From Lachnospiraceae bacterium A4 (lineage in GTDB: Bacteria > Bacillota > Clostridia > Lachnospirales > Lachnospiraceae), in the NCBI GenBank assembly GCA_000403215.2, contig KE159549.1, positions 194,930-258,929 on the forward strand: 64,000 nt of DNA. Direction: 5' to 3'. The notes under the pieces are model-generated. The model searched no databases and was not told the DNA's origin. It saw only the letters and a program-made list of their open reading frames with translations. Shown piece by piece: positions 25,290 to 33,089 of the stretch (its first letter is position 1; every line of letters begins with the position of its first letter). The position numbers and the translations under genes were made by a program.

Positions 25290-25988
25290 ATGTTAGAGGA
25301 ATTAAAGAAAAAAGTATATGAGGCAAATATGGAGCTGCCAAAGTACGGGCTTGTCACCTTTACATGGGGCAATGTGAGCGCGATTGACAGGGAGAGCGGT
25401 CTGTTTGTGATCAAGCCAAGCGGCATTGACTACGACTTGTTAAAGCCGGAGGACATGGTGGTCATGGACTTAGATGGGAACAAAGTGGAGGGAAAATACA
25501 ATCCTTCGTCAGACACCCCGACGCACTTGGAGCTGTACAAGGCGTTTCCTGAAATTGGCGGCGTTGTCCACACACACAGCACTTACGCGACAAGCTGGGC
25601 GCAGTCCGGCAGAAGCATTCCCTGCTATGGAACGACACACGCGGATTATATGTATGGTGAGATTCCCTGCGCGCGCGTGCTCACGCAGGAGGAGATTGAC
25701 GAGGGCTACGAGAAGAACACAGGAACCCTTATCATAGAAACGTTCAAGGACAAGGACGTGATGGCAGTGCCCGCAGTGCTCTGCAAGAACCACGGACCGT
25801 TCGCGTGGGGCAAGGACGCGAAGGAGGCTGTGCACAATGCAGTCGTTCTGGAGGAGGTTGCGAAGATGGCGCTTTTCACCGAACAGCTGAACAGAGAAGT
25901 CGAGCCTGCGCCGCAGCGCATTCAGGACAAACATTATTACAGGAAGCATGGCGCGAATGCGTACTATGGCAATAAAGTAGAAAACTAA
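25290..25988 (+). CDS. araD: L-ribulose-5-phosphate 4-epimerase
   Basis: 232 residues, class II aldolase/adducin fold. [14 protein letters not shown] binds the phosphate, [10 protein letters not shown] follows, and [14 protein letters not shown] carries two of the zinc-binding histidines, with a further histidine in [10 protein letters not shown]. It converts L-ribulose 5-phosphate to D-xylulose 5-phosphate, which then feeds transketolase encoded downstream. The start has GGAGG seven bases ahead. Full length for the family. Confidence 0.93.
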   Translation: MLEELKKKVYEANMELPKYGLVTFTWGNVSAIDRESGLFVIKPSGIDYDLLKPEDMVVMDLDGNKVEGKYNPSSDTPTHLELYKAFPEIGGVVHTHSTYATSWAQSGRSIPCYGTTHADYMYGEIPCARVLTQEEIDEGYEKNTGTLIIETFKDKDVMAVPAVLCKNHGPFAWGKDAKEAVHNAVVLEEVAKMALFTEQLNREVEPAPQRIQDKHYYRKHGANAYYGNKVEN

Positions 25989-26023
25989 GGTGAATACATA
26001 TAATTAGAAGGGTATCCTGTTCA

Positions 26024-26062
26024 AATTTGTACGTTTACAAAACAGATGTTTTATGATATTTT
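26024..26062 (+). promoter_or_regulatory. Possible internal promoter with AraR-like operator
   Basis: ATTTGTACG and TTTACAAAA form an imperfect palindrome at 26025-26042. It resembles the arabinose repressor AraR site described for Bacillus but with two extra central bases. It overlaps TTTACA (26034-26039), which is 17 bp from TATTTT (26057-26062) with an upstream TG. This could give arabinose-responsive expression of the unknown protein and transketolase. Confidence 0.35.
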
Positions 26063-26123
26063 AGATAGGGAATGAAAGTTGATTTTTTTCAGACCGGGCA
26101 GATTTTGAATCAGGAGGTAAAAT

Positions 26124-26600
26124 ATGAAAAATATCCAGATTTATCATGCTGATAAGTATTCAACGCCAGCGTACATAAAAGTGGAAGAGAATATCTATAA
26201 GGGCAAAAACCCCTATCGTGACGGCGATGAGGACAAGGACATGTATTTTACATCGCTCTCCTTCGAGCAGGAGCCGGAGCTTGGAGAGGGAGAAACACCC
26301 GCAGACATCTCGCAGGAGCCGTTAGAAGGCATACTGGATATGTTCCGTCTGTGCATCACGGATTTTTACGATGAACTCAATGAGAAGAGCGCGTGCACCT
26401 GCTATCAGGAGTTTGGCGGGAGAGATGTGGATGCCATCCGAGAGCTTTTGAAGATTGTTGGCAAGCATGTATACTGCGAGAGAACCGTTGTACCTGAGGA
26501 CGAGATTGATGATGAAGAGGAGCTGGAAGCGTACAGAGCCATGTCCGAGGAGGAGCTTGAAGAAGAGGGTTACATTTTTTACGAAACGGTAATAAAATAA
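26124..26600 (+). CDS. Acidic protein of unknown function
   Basis: 158 residues with AGGAGG upstream of the ATG. No family was recognised. It is strongly acidic, especially at the C-terminus (EDEIDDEEELEAYRAMSEEELEEEG), and the middle (EPLEGILDMFRLCITDFYDELN and GGRDVDAIRELLKIVG) looks helical. It has no signal peptide or membrane segment. It sits between araD and the transketolase genes with only 26 bp to the latter's start, so it is probably co-expressed with pentose metabolism. Function unknown. Confidence 0.75.
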   Translation: MKNIQIYHADKYSTPAYIKVEENIYKGKNPYRDGDEDKDMYFTSLSFEQEPELGEGETPADISQEPLEGILDMFRLCITDFYDELNEKSACTCYQEFGGRDVDAIRELLKIVGKHVYCERTVVPEDEIDDEEELEAYRAMSEEELEEEGYIFYETVIK

Positions 26601-26626
26601 TATTTTTATAAATGGAGGAAAAAGCA

Positions 26627-27460
26627 ATGACAAATTTAGAGCTTCAAAAAACAGCCAATGAAGTTCGTAAGGGTATTGTGAGCGGTGTCCATGCTGCGAA
26701 GGCAGGGCATCCGGGCGGATCGCTCTCCGCGGCAGATATCTATACGTATCTTTATTTTGAGGAGATGAATATTGACCCGAAGGACCCGAAGAAGGCGGAC
26801 AGAGACCGCTTTGTGCTCTCGAAGGGCCACACGGCGCCGGGACTGTACTCGACGCTCGCAAACCGCGGATATTTCCCGGTGGAAGATCTGCTGACTTTGA
26901 GAAAACTGGGTTCTTACTTGCAGGGACATCCCTGTATGCAGCATGTTCCCGGTGTTGACATGTCTTCCGGGTCTCTGGGACAGGGTATTTCTGTGGCGTG
27001 CGGCATGGCGCTTGGCGCGAAGATGTCCAATGCGGATTTCAGAGTGTACACGCTGCTTGGCGACGGCGAGATTCAGGAAGGCCAAGTGTGGGAGGCTGCG
27101 ATGTTTGCAGGGCACAGAAAGCTCGATAATCTCTGTGTGATTGTGGACAACAACGGCTTGCAGATTGACGGCAAGATTGAGGATGTGTGCTCGCCCTATC
27201 CGATCGACAAGAAGTTTGAGGCATTTAATTTCCATGTGATCAATCTGGACGACGCGCATGATTTTGACAAAATCCGTGCGGCTTTCAAGGAAGCGAGAGA
27301 GACGAAGGGGATGCCGACAGCGATCATCGCACACTCCTTGAAGGGGAAGGGTGTATCCTTTATGGAAGGCAATGCGGACTGGCATGGCAAGGCGCCTAAT
27401 GATGAGGAGTACGCAGTGGCAATGGCAGATTTAGAGAAGATCGCGCAGCAGTTAGCATAG
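26627..27460 (+). CDS. Transketolase, N-terminal subunit
   Basis: 277 residues from the ATG at 26627, preceded by GGAGG with 8-bp spacing; an in-frame ATG at 26612 lacks a site. The thiamine diphosphate-binding half is present: HPGGSLSAADIYTYLY, the histidine-containing SKGHTAPGLYS, and the GDGEIQEGQVWEA to NNGLQIDG metal/ThDP motif. It acts only with the partner subunit encoded 20 bp downstream, the split form common in Clostridia. Role: transfer of two-carbon units between sugar phosphates in the non-oxidative pentose phosphate pathway, consuming xylulose 5-phosphate made by AraD. Confidence 0.95.
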   Translation: MTNLELQKTANEVRKGIVSGVHAAKAGHPGGSLSAADIYTYLYFEEMNIDPKDPKKADRDRFVLSKGHTAPGLYSTLANRGYFPVEDLLTLRKLGSYLQGHPCMQHVPGVDMSSGSLGQGISVACGMALGAKMSNADFRVYTLLGDGEIQEGQVWEAAMFAGHRKLDNLCVIVDNNGLQIDGKIEDVCSPYPIDKKFEAFNFHVINLDDAHDFDKIRAAFKEARETKGMPTAIIAHSLKGKGVSFMEGNADWHGKAPNDEEYAVAMADLEKIAQQLA

Positions 27461-27480
27461 GCGGCGGAAGGGAGATAAAA

Positions 27481-28422
27481 ATGGCAGATATTAAAAAGAT
27501 AGCAACCAGAGAGAGCTATGGCAATGCGCTGGTTGAGGTTGGAAAAGAGAATCCGAATGTAGTTGTGCTTGACGCAGACCTTGCGGCGGCGACCAAGACA
27601 GGCGTATTTAAGAAAGCATTTCCAGACAGACATATCGATTGCGGGATTGCAGAGTGCAATATGACAGGCATCGCGGCTGGCTTGTCCCTCACAGGCAAGA
27701 TTCCATTTATGAGTTCTTTTGCGATGTTCGCGGCAGGACGCGCTTTTGAGCAGGTGCGTAATTCAATCGGATATCCGCACTTGAATGTCAAGATTGGTGC
27801 GACACATGCTGGAATTACCGTTGGCGAGGACGGCGCGTCACATCAGTGCAATGAAGATATCGCTCTGATGCGCACGATTCCGGGCATGGTCGTGATGTGC
27901 CCGGCAGACGATATCGAGGCGAAGGCGGCAGTACATGCGGCAGTAGAATATGAAGGCCCTGTTTACATTCGCTTTGGACGTGCGGCAGTGCCCGTGATCA
28001 ACGACAAGCCTGACTATAAGTTTGAGATTGGCAAGGGCACCATCGTGAGAGAGGGTACAGACGTGACCATCGTGGCGACGGGCATCTGTGTGGATTCTGC
28101 TCTTGGCGCGGCTGAGCTGCTTGCAAAGGACGGCATCAGTGCAGAGGTCATCAACATCTGTACGATCAAGCCGTTAGATGAAGAGCTGATCATCAGCTCT
28201 GCCAAAAAGACTGGCAAGGTCGTCACGGCAGAAGAGCATTCTGTGATTGGCGGACTTGGAAGCGCTGTGTGCGATGCGCTCTGTAAATCGCTCCCGACAC
28301 CTGTCTGCAAAATTGGTATGCAGGATACCTTCGGCGAGTCCGGCTCTGCGGCAGCGCTGGTTGAGAAGTACAAACTCGACGCAAAGGGCGTGTATGAGCA
28401 GGTGAAGGAATTTCTGGCATAA
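27481..28422 (+). CDS. Transketolase, C-terminal subunit
   Basis: 313 residues, holding the pyrimidine-binding domain (RESYGNALVEVG, DADLAAATKTG, GIAECNMTGIAAGL with the glutamate that activates ThDP) and the C-terminal regulatory domain (VTAEEHSVIGGLGSAV). With the preceding gene it makes up a complete transketolase. A GGGAG site precedes the ATG. It ends the pentose operon; a separate promoter serves the next gene. Confidence 0.95.
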   Translation: MADIKKIATRESYGNALVEVGKENPNVVVLDADLAAATKTGVFKKAFPDRHIDCGIAECNMTGIAAGLSLTGKIPFMSSFAMFAAGRAFEQVRNSIGYPHLNVKIGATHAGITVGEDGASHQCNEDIALMRTIPGMVVMCPADDIEAKAAVHAAVEYEGPVYIRFGRAAVPVINDKPDYKFEIGKGTIVREGTDVTIVATGICVDSALGAAELLAKDGISAEVINICTIKPLDEELIISSAKKTGKVVTAEEHSVIGGLGSAVCDALCKSLPTPVCKIGMQDTFGESGSAAALVEKYKLDAKGVYEQVKEFLA

Positions 28423-28440
28423 ATCCTAAGCGATTATAAA

Positions 28441-28469
28441 TGGACTTTCTATCGGAGTTGTGATATACT
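28441..28469 (+). promoter_or_regulatory. Promoter of the small coiled-coil gene
   Basis: TGGACT and TATACT are 17 bp apart and the -10 has an upstream TGA (extended -10). Confidence 0.5.
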
Positions 28470-28530
28470 TGTGTCAGGCACAGTAGAGCAGCAGAACTAC
28501 AAGGCAATCACAACGAAGGAGTGATATAAA

Positions 28531-28761
28531 ATGACAGACAGTGAAAAACTTGATTTACTTTTGACAAAAGTACAAGGCATGGAAACTGAAATGCAGGGCA
28601 TGAAAAAAAAGCTAGATAAATTATCGTTAGGGCAATTGGAGATCAGGAAAGAGATTATTATGCTTAATCGAAAAATATCCGATACCTATGATGTAGCGCT
28701 TGACGCACTGGGAACAAGTGCTGAAAACCGAGAATGGCTTGAAAAAGGTACATTGGCATAA
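28531..28761 (+). CDS. Small coiled-coil protein of unknown function
   Basis: 76 residues with AAGGAG nine bases before the ATG. Heptad-like spacing (LDLLLTKVQGMETEMQGMKK, then LDKLSLGQLEIRKEI) predicts one long coiled coil covering most of the protein. No signal peptide or catalytic motif. Similar short coiled-coil proteins occur widely in Clostridia and are uncharacterised. It converges on the AAA/PD-(D/E)XK gene across a bidirectional terminator, which does not indicate a shared job. Confidence 0.65.
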   Translation: MTDSEKLDLLLTKVQGMETEMQGMKKKLDKLSLGQLEIRKEIIMLNRKISDTYDVALDALGTSAENREWLEKGTLA

Positions 28762-28783
28762 CTGTATAAAAATATATCACGAT

Positions 28784-28825
28784 AAAAGGTGTAAGGTCTC
28801 ATTCATTCAAGACTTTACACCTTTT
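28784..28825 (+). terminator. Bidirectional terminator between convergent genes
   Basis: A 16-bp stem (28784-28799 with 28810-28825, one G-T pair) carries AAAA and TTTT arms, so it can serve both the small coiled-coil gene and the minus-strand gene that ends at 28856. Confidence 0.85.
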
Positions 28826-28855
28826 ATGCACACAGGCGTCCAAAGAGATATGCCG

Positions 28856-30445
28856 CTAAAGCGCTCCTGCTGGTTTTCGATACCGTTCGATCACACAACT
28901 GTGCGGCTTGTCTGTGCGGTCTTTGTCATAATTTATGCCAACCATGATAAGCTCACCAGTATAGCCCTCTAATGCCTGTGAGTACTGACGGTCTTTGATC
29001 TGCTGTATCGCGGCGTGGGCGGTTTTATGATACTTTAATTCAACAACAAGTGCGGGTTTGTTCACGCAGGGCAAGGGCAGAAATACAATGTCCGCATATC
29101 CTTTGCCAGTTGGCAGTTCTCGAATCAGCCTGTACTCCTTTCTTGCGCTGTAGTATGCAAGACCGATCGCGCAGCTAAGAGAATTTTCATCATTGTAGGT
29201 CAAGATGGAGGCTGCCTGCGTATGTGCTTTGTCCAGTGCGCGGGCAACACGCTCTGCATTTCCCTGCAACGTATCTTCAAGAAGCTGTTCAGAAGCCTTC
29301 AAAATCTGCATGACATTGGCCCAGCCGTTCACACTCATAGCATTCTCAAACTCTCCGAGGATCTCTTTATTTGGAATAAATGCCTCTCTGCTCTCTGCAT
29401 CATATCCCAGATATCCTAAATGAACCAAGAGCGTCAGCACATCATCTTTGGTCTGTAGATTGCGCATATCATTCTGGAAACTGAAAGTATTTATCCTGAT
29501 GCGTGCGCCCCCCAGCATTTGCACAATGTCCGACCGAAGCCCGTCAAAATCCATATCTATATAAATCTTCAATGCCTCATACGTTTCTGTGGAAGTCCAG
29601 TAATTTGATAGCACATGGCTTTTCATTGCCGCCACAACAGACCTTGGATTGTAGACATGCCGAAACTGGCGGAATTGATAACCGTCATACCAGTTACTGA
29701 TCTGTGCAAAATCCATACCGTAGCGCTCGCAGAGACCGCTGACTTCATTTTCAGTAAAGCCGGTGTACGCTTCATAGTCAAACGGATCCGTCATCGAATA
29801 TTCCCAGAACATATTTAATGCCGAATGCTGGCCGTATTTTTTTACAGGCAGAATCCCCGTCATATATGCAAGCGCCACATAGGGCTGGTCTTTGAGCAGG
29901 TCGCGCAGAAAGTCAAGATACTGCTTTTGCATGGTCTCTGCCTCCTGCCGTTCACGCATCACACAGTCCCACTCGTCAATTAAGAAGATGAACTGCTTTT
30001 CTGTTTTGGCGTAAATTTTTCGTAAGGTTGCGGCAAGCCCTCTTTTTTGGCCATTCAACAACGCTCCGTACTCCTCCAGAAGCTCTTCCACGACCTCCTG
30101 TTCCAGATAGTCTATTTCCTGCCCGTGCGCTGCCTGAACCATAAACTGCTGCATATTTAGAAAAATGACATTGTACTGATTCAGATGCTCCCGGAATGTC
30201 GCGTCGCGCTCTATTTGAAAGCCCTTGAATAAATCTGCCGAAGCACAGCCGCGGCTGTAGTAAGCAGCCAGCATTTTCAGCGCCATCGACTTTCCAAAGC
30301 GCCTCGGCCTGCTGACACAGATGTACTGTTCTTCTGTATTGATTACTTTGTTCGTACAGGCGATTAGCCCTGTCTTGTCCACGTAGATCTCAGAACGGAC
30401 TGATTTCCAGAAACCTTTATCGCTCGGATTCAGATAAAATCCCAT
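28856..30445 (-). CDS. AAA-ATPase-like / PD-(D/E)XK nuclease fusion protein
   Basis: 529 residues from the ATG at 30445, which has GGGAGGG six bases upstream; an in-frame ATG at 30466 is less well placed. N-terminal AAA-ATPase-like domain: Walker A in SRPRRFGKSMALKML near residue 42 and Walker B in FIFLIDEWDCVM. C-terminal DUF1703-type PD-(D/E)XK nuclease: GYADIVFLP, then ALVVELKYHK and QIKDRQYSQAL near residues 455-495. This two-domain family is abundant and often multicopy in Bacteroides and Clostridia. Its role is not established; mobile-element or defence functions have been suggested. Catalytic residues look intact. Confidence 0.88.
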   Translation of the reverse strand: MGFYLNPSDKGFWKSVRSEIYVDKTGLIACTNKVINTEEQYICVSRPRRFGKSMALKMLAAYYSRGCASADLFKGFQIERDATFREHLNQYNVIFLNMQQFMVQAAHGQEIDYLEQEVVEELLEEYGALLNGQKRGLAATLRKIYAKTEKQFIFLIDEWDCVMRERQEAETMQKQYLDFLRDLLKDQPYVALAYMTGILPVKKYGQHSALNMFWEYSMTDPFDYEAYTGFTENEVSGLCERYGMDFAQISNWYDGYQFRQFRHVYNPRSVVAAMKSHVLSNYWTSTETYEALKIYIDMDFDGLRSDIVQMLGGARIRINTFSFQNDMRNLQTKDDVLTLLVHLGYLGYDAESREAFIPNKEILGEFENAMSVNGWANVMQILKASEQLLEDTLQGNAERVARALDKAHTQAASILTYNDENSLSCAIGLAYYSARKEYRLIRELPTGKGYADIVFLPLPCVNKPALVVELKYHKTAHAAIQQIKDRQYSQALEGYTGELIMVGINYDKDRTDKPHSCVIERYRKPAGAL

Positions 30446-30818
30446 GAACCGCCCTCCCTTTTTCATGCCCTTTTGCTTTTAGGCTGATTATAAAACAACA
30501 CGGTGGATTTTGCAAGCGGTTGCCATTCACAGAGGATTTTATAAAATATGTCTATCTGACATAGTCCGCTATGGCTGCGATTTTCTTCTTTGTAGATGAA
30601 CATTTATACGACGTATATATCACAAGTAATTTCTGAACAATTCCTAAGGACAAATCTGCCAAATTGTGTTATGATATAATATAACACGATTTGACGTGCT
30701 GTGTTTGGAGGAATCGTACAGATTTAGTTAAAGAAAGATTTTATAAATAATAAAGCTTGATGAATACACAAAAGCGGACGAATCATAATTTCGCAAAAGG
30801 AATTGAGGAGGGACAGAT
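30446..30818. other. Intergenic region upstream of pyrK
   Basis: About 370 bp between divergent genes. It holds a TATGTC/GACATA inverted repeat near 30547-30563 and the pyrK promoter palindrome (30666-30687). A GGAGG at about 30707 is not followed by a usable start. No PyrR-type attenuator hairpin pair was recognised. Confidence 0.4.
30666..30687 (+). promoter_or_regulatory. pyrK promoter -10 embedded in a palindrome
   Basis: GTGTTAT and ATAACAC form a perfect inverted repeat with an 8-nt centre that is almost entirely an extended -10 (TGATATAAT). No good -35 is visible. A dimeric regulator binding here would mask the -10. Confidence 0.55.
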
Positions 30819-31616
30819 ATGGAGTCAAAAGGGAACGAGTTGAAAAAGAAAGAAACCGCCAGAGTATACAAGCAGCAGCAGATTTCCCCCGGAATCTACG
30901 ATATGTGGATTACGACGACGCTTGCAAAACAGGCGAAGCCGGGGCAGTTTATCAGCGTGTACACACAGGATAAGTCTACACTTCTGCCGAGGCCGATCAG
31001 TATCTGCGAGACCGATTTGGCAAATGGCAGGCTGCGCATAGTATACCGTGTGGCTGGAAAGGGTACAAGTGAATTTTCGCGCTACAAGACGGGACACCGC
31101 ATAGATGTCCTTGGAACACTTGGAAATGGCTTTCCTTTGGAGAAGGCGGAGGGCAGGCGCGTCTTTTTGGTCGGCGGCGGCATCGGCATTCCGCCAATGT
31201 TATCCGTGGCAAAGGCACTGAAGAATGCCGCGTCTGTGGATGTGATTGTCGGCTACCGCGACAAAGAACTTTTTCTGGCAGACGACTTGGCACAATATGC
31301 GTCAGTGCATATTGCGACGGAGGATGGCAGTGTCGGCACCAAGGGAACGGTGATTGATGCCATCGAGGCAGAGCGATTGAAGGCAGATGTGATCTTTGCC
31401 TGCGGGCCGATGCCCATGCTGCGCGCGATCAAAAAATACTGTATCGAACATGGCAGTCAGGCGTTTATCTCACTGGAAGAACGGATGGCGTGCGGCGTTG
31501 GCGTCTGCCTTGGCTGTGTCGTCAAGACGCGGGAGGTCGATCATCATTCGCATGTCAAGAATGCGCGCATCTGCACAGACGGCCCCGTCTATGATGCAAT
31601 GGACGTAGAAATATAG
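30819..31616 (+). CDS. pyrK: Dihydroorotate dehydrogenase B, electron transfer subunit
   Basis: 265 residues with GAGGAGGG before the ATG. Ferredoxin-reductase fold: RPISICE binds FAD, GTLGNGFPL and VGGGIGIPPML are the flavin and NAD regions, and the C-terminal CGVGVCLGC with a later cysteine in ARICTDGP ligates a 2Fe-2S cluster. In the type 1B enzyme PyrK passes electrons from dihydroorotate, oxidised on PyrD, to NAD+. pyrD follows after 38 bp. Other pyrimidine genes are not in the window. Confidence 0.95.
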   Translation: MESKGNELKKKETARVYKQQQISPGIYDMWITTTLAKQAKPGQFISVYTQDKSTLLPRPISICETDLANGRLRIVYRVAGKGTSEFSRYKTGHRIDVLGTLGNGFPLEKAEGRRVFLVGGGIGIPPMLSVAKALKNAASVDVIVGYRDKELFLADDLAQYASVHIATEDGSVGTKGTVIDAIEAERLKADVIFACGPMPMLRAIKKYCIEHGSQAFISLEERMACGVGVCLGCVVKTREVDHHSHVKNARICTDGPVYDAMDVEI

Positions 31617-31654
31617 AAACCTGTATGCGGAATTTGAGTTAGGAGGAAAAAAGA

Positions 31655-32563
31655 TTGAATACTGAAATAACAATAGCAGGAGTTACGTTTAAGAATCCCG
31701 TGATGACAGCGTCAGGAACTTTTGGCTCTGGTATGGAATATTCCGATGCAGGCTTCGTTGATTTGAACTGCCTCGGCGCCGTCGTGACAAAAGGGGTTGC
31801 GAATGTGCCGTGGGAGGGGAACCCCACTCCGCGCGTGCAGGAGACGTATGGGGGAATGCTCAATGCGATCGGGCTGCAAAATCCCGGCATTGATGTATTG
31901 ATTGAGCGGGACCTTCCTTTTTTGAAACAGTTTGACACGAGGATTATCGTCAATGTCTGCGGGCGGACAGTGTCGGACTATGTGGAGGTAGTCGAGAAGC
32001 TTTCTGACCAGCCTGTCGATCTGCTTGAGATCAATGTGTCCTGCCCGAATGTCAAGCATGGCGGCATCGCCTTTGGACAGCATCCGCGCTCGCTTTTTGA
32101 CATCACCAAAGAAATGAAGGCAAAGGCAAAACAGCCGATTATCATGAAATTATCGCCGAATGTCACAGACATCACCGAGATGGCAAAGGCGGCAGAGGCG
32201 GCAGGAAGTGATGCGGTTTCGCTGATTAATACGATTACAGGCATGAAGATAGATGTCCACAAGAGGGCGTTCGCGCTGGCAAATAAGACGGGCGGGCTGT
32301 CCGGCCCTGCGATTAAGCCGGTTGCGGTGCGCATGGTATATCAGGTGGCAAATGCCGTCAAAATACCGATTATTGGCATGGGCGGCATCGCAAATGCGGA
32401 GGACGCGCTTGAATTTATGCTGGCGGGAGCGACAGGCGTCGCCGTCGGAGCCATGAACTTCGTCAACCCCTACACGACCATGGAGGTAGTGAAGGGCATC
32501 GAGGAATACATGCAGCAGTATGGGATTGAAGAGCTGGGGGAGATTATTGGGGCTGTGAAATAG
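31655..32563 (+). CDS. pyrD: Dihydroorotate dehydrogenase B, catalytic subunit
   Basis: 302 residues. The start is a TTG at 31655, chosen because AGGAGG lies eight bases upstream and no ATG fits. FMN barrel motifs: MTASGTFGSG, NAIGLQNPG, LEINVSCPNVKHGG with the class 1 catalytic cysteine region, and IIGMGGIANAEDALEFMLAGA binding the FMN phosphate. It oxidises dihydroorotate to orotate in pyrimidine synthesis, paired with PyrK. A weak hairpin without a T-run lies downstream. Confidence 0.95.
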   Translation: MNTEITIAGVTFKNPVMTASGTFGSGMEYSDAGFVDLNCLGAVVTKGVANVPWEGNPTPRVQETYGGMLNAIGLQNPGIDVLIERDLPFLKQFDTRIIVNVCGRTVSDYVEVVEKLSDQPVDLLEINVSCPNVKHGGIAFGQHPRSLFDITKEMKAKAKQPIIMKLSPNVTDITEMAKAAEAAGSDAVSLINTITGMKIDVHKRAFALANKTGGLSGPAIKPVAVRMVYQVANAVKIPIIGMGGIANAEDALEFMLAGATGVAVGAMNFVNPYTTMEVVKGIEEYMQQYGIEELGEIIGAVK

Positions 32564-32695
32564 CCAGTGTTTTCAATATAGTCAAAAAGTCAATAAAGTC
32601 AATAAATGCAAGGCTGCGGTTTGCGGCGCCATGCGTTTATTGGCTGCTTCTGTGATGTGAACGCATTTATGAGGAAAATCAATCGAAATAATAAA

Positions 32696-32724
32696 TTGTA
32701 ATATTCTGGAAGATATGATAGAAT
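32696..32724 (+). promoter_or_regulatory. Promoter of the 26-residue toxin mRNA
   Basis: TTGTAA and TAGAAT are 17 bp apart, with a TGA extended -10. Expected start near 32731, giving a leader of about 67 nt before the toxin ATG. Confidence 0.65.
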
Positions 32725-32766
32725 ATGTGTGGTCAGAGTAGACAGTATGGGGATAGTCCTCGGTTA

Positions 32767-32788
32767 TCCTTTTCGGAAACGGAAAGGA
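32767..32788 (+). promoter_or_regulatory. Leader hairpin sequestering the toxin ribosome site
   Basis: TCCTTTTC (32767-32774) pairs with GGAAAGGA (32781-32788) around a 6-nt loop, burying the AAAGGAG Shine-Dalgarno sequence of the toxin. Such self-sequestration is common in type I toxin mRNAs. Confidence 0.6.
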
Positions 32789-32797
32789 GATTGTGAT

Positions 32798-32878
32798 ATG
32801 AATACACTAGAGATTTTAACATTGCTTTTGGTTGTTTTTTCAGCCTTGACTTACATAGATCATCATAACCGAAAATAG
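32798..32878 (+). CDS. Small membrane peptide, putative type I toxin (Fst/holin-like)
   Basis: 26 residues: MNTLEILTLLLVVFSALTYI followed by DHHNRK. A single hydrophobic helix with a short charged C-terminal tail matches the shape of Fst/TxpA/holin-like type I toxins, which insert in the inner face of the membrane. AAAGGAG precedes the ATG by 8-9 bases. The gene has its own promoter, a structured leader, and a terminator shared with a convergent antisense promoter. All of these fit a type I toxin-antitoxin cassette. Too short for routine gene callers. Toxicity is inferred. Confidence 0.7.
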   Translation: MNTLEILTLLLVVFSALTYIDHHNRK

Positions 32879-32886
32879 ACAGTATA

Positions 32887-32919
32887 AAATTATCCCCTAC
32901 TCGCAATAGGGGATAATTT
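32887..32919. terminator. Bidirectional terminator shared by toxin mRNA and antisense RNA
   Basis: A perfect 13-bp stem AAATTATCCCCTA/TAGGGGATAATTT with a 7-nt loop. Reading from either side gives a stem followed by a T-rich stretch. Both RNAs would contain this hairpin with complementary loops, a natural kissing site. Confidence 0.8.
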
Positions 32920-32997
32920 GTTTGTAATAATGTTTTGTTAATACATCAAGTTTCCGTCTGGGGTAATGGGGATAAACCGATCTCTCCGTTACCTTCT
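32887..32997 (-). ncRNA. Putative antisense antitoxin RNA
   Basis: A minus-strand promoter (33004-33032) would start an RNA of roughly 110 nt that ends at the shared terminator and encodes no protein. Its 5' part is the complement of a plus-strand element (32963-32993) that resembles the toxin leader: ATGGGGATA occurs at 32747-32755 and 32966-32974, and GTTATCCTT has the counterpart GTTACCTT. It could therefore pair with the leader in trans as well as through the terminator hairpin. Ends are estimated. Confidence 0.6.
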
Positions 32998-33003
32998 ACT
33001 CTG

Positions 33004-33032
33004 ATTATAACTGATTGGGCTTGACTTTTCAA
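33004..33032 (-). promoter_or_regulatory. Promoter of the antisense RNA
   Basis: Minus-strand TTGAAA and TATAAT, 17 bp apart. It faces the toxin promoter across a cassette of about 340 bp. TCAGAGTAGA occurs at the start of both transcripts (32733-32742, and inverted at 32994-33003). Confidence 0.7.
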
Positions 33033-33089
33033 GTGCCAGTTTTGCAAGTTCGGGGGCGTCTGTGTCCTCATTTTTTGTTTGCAAAAGTC

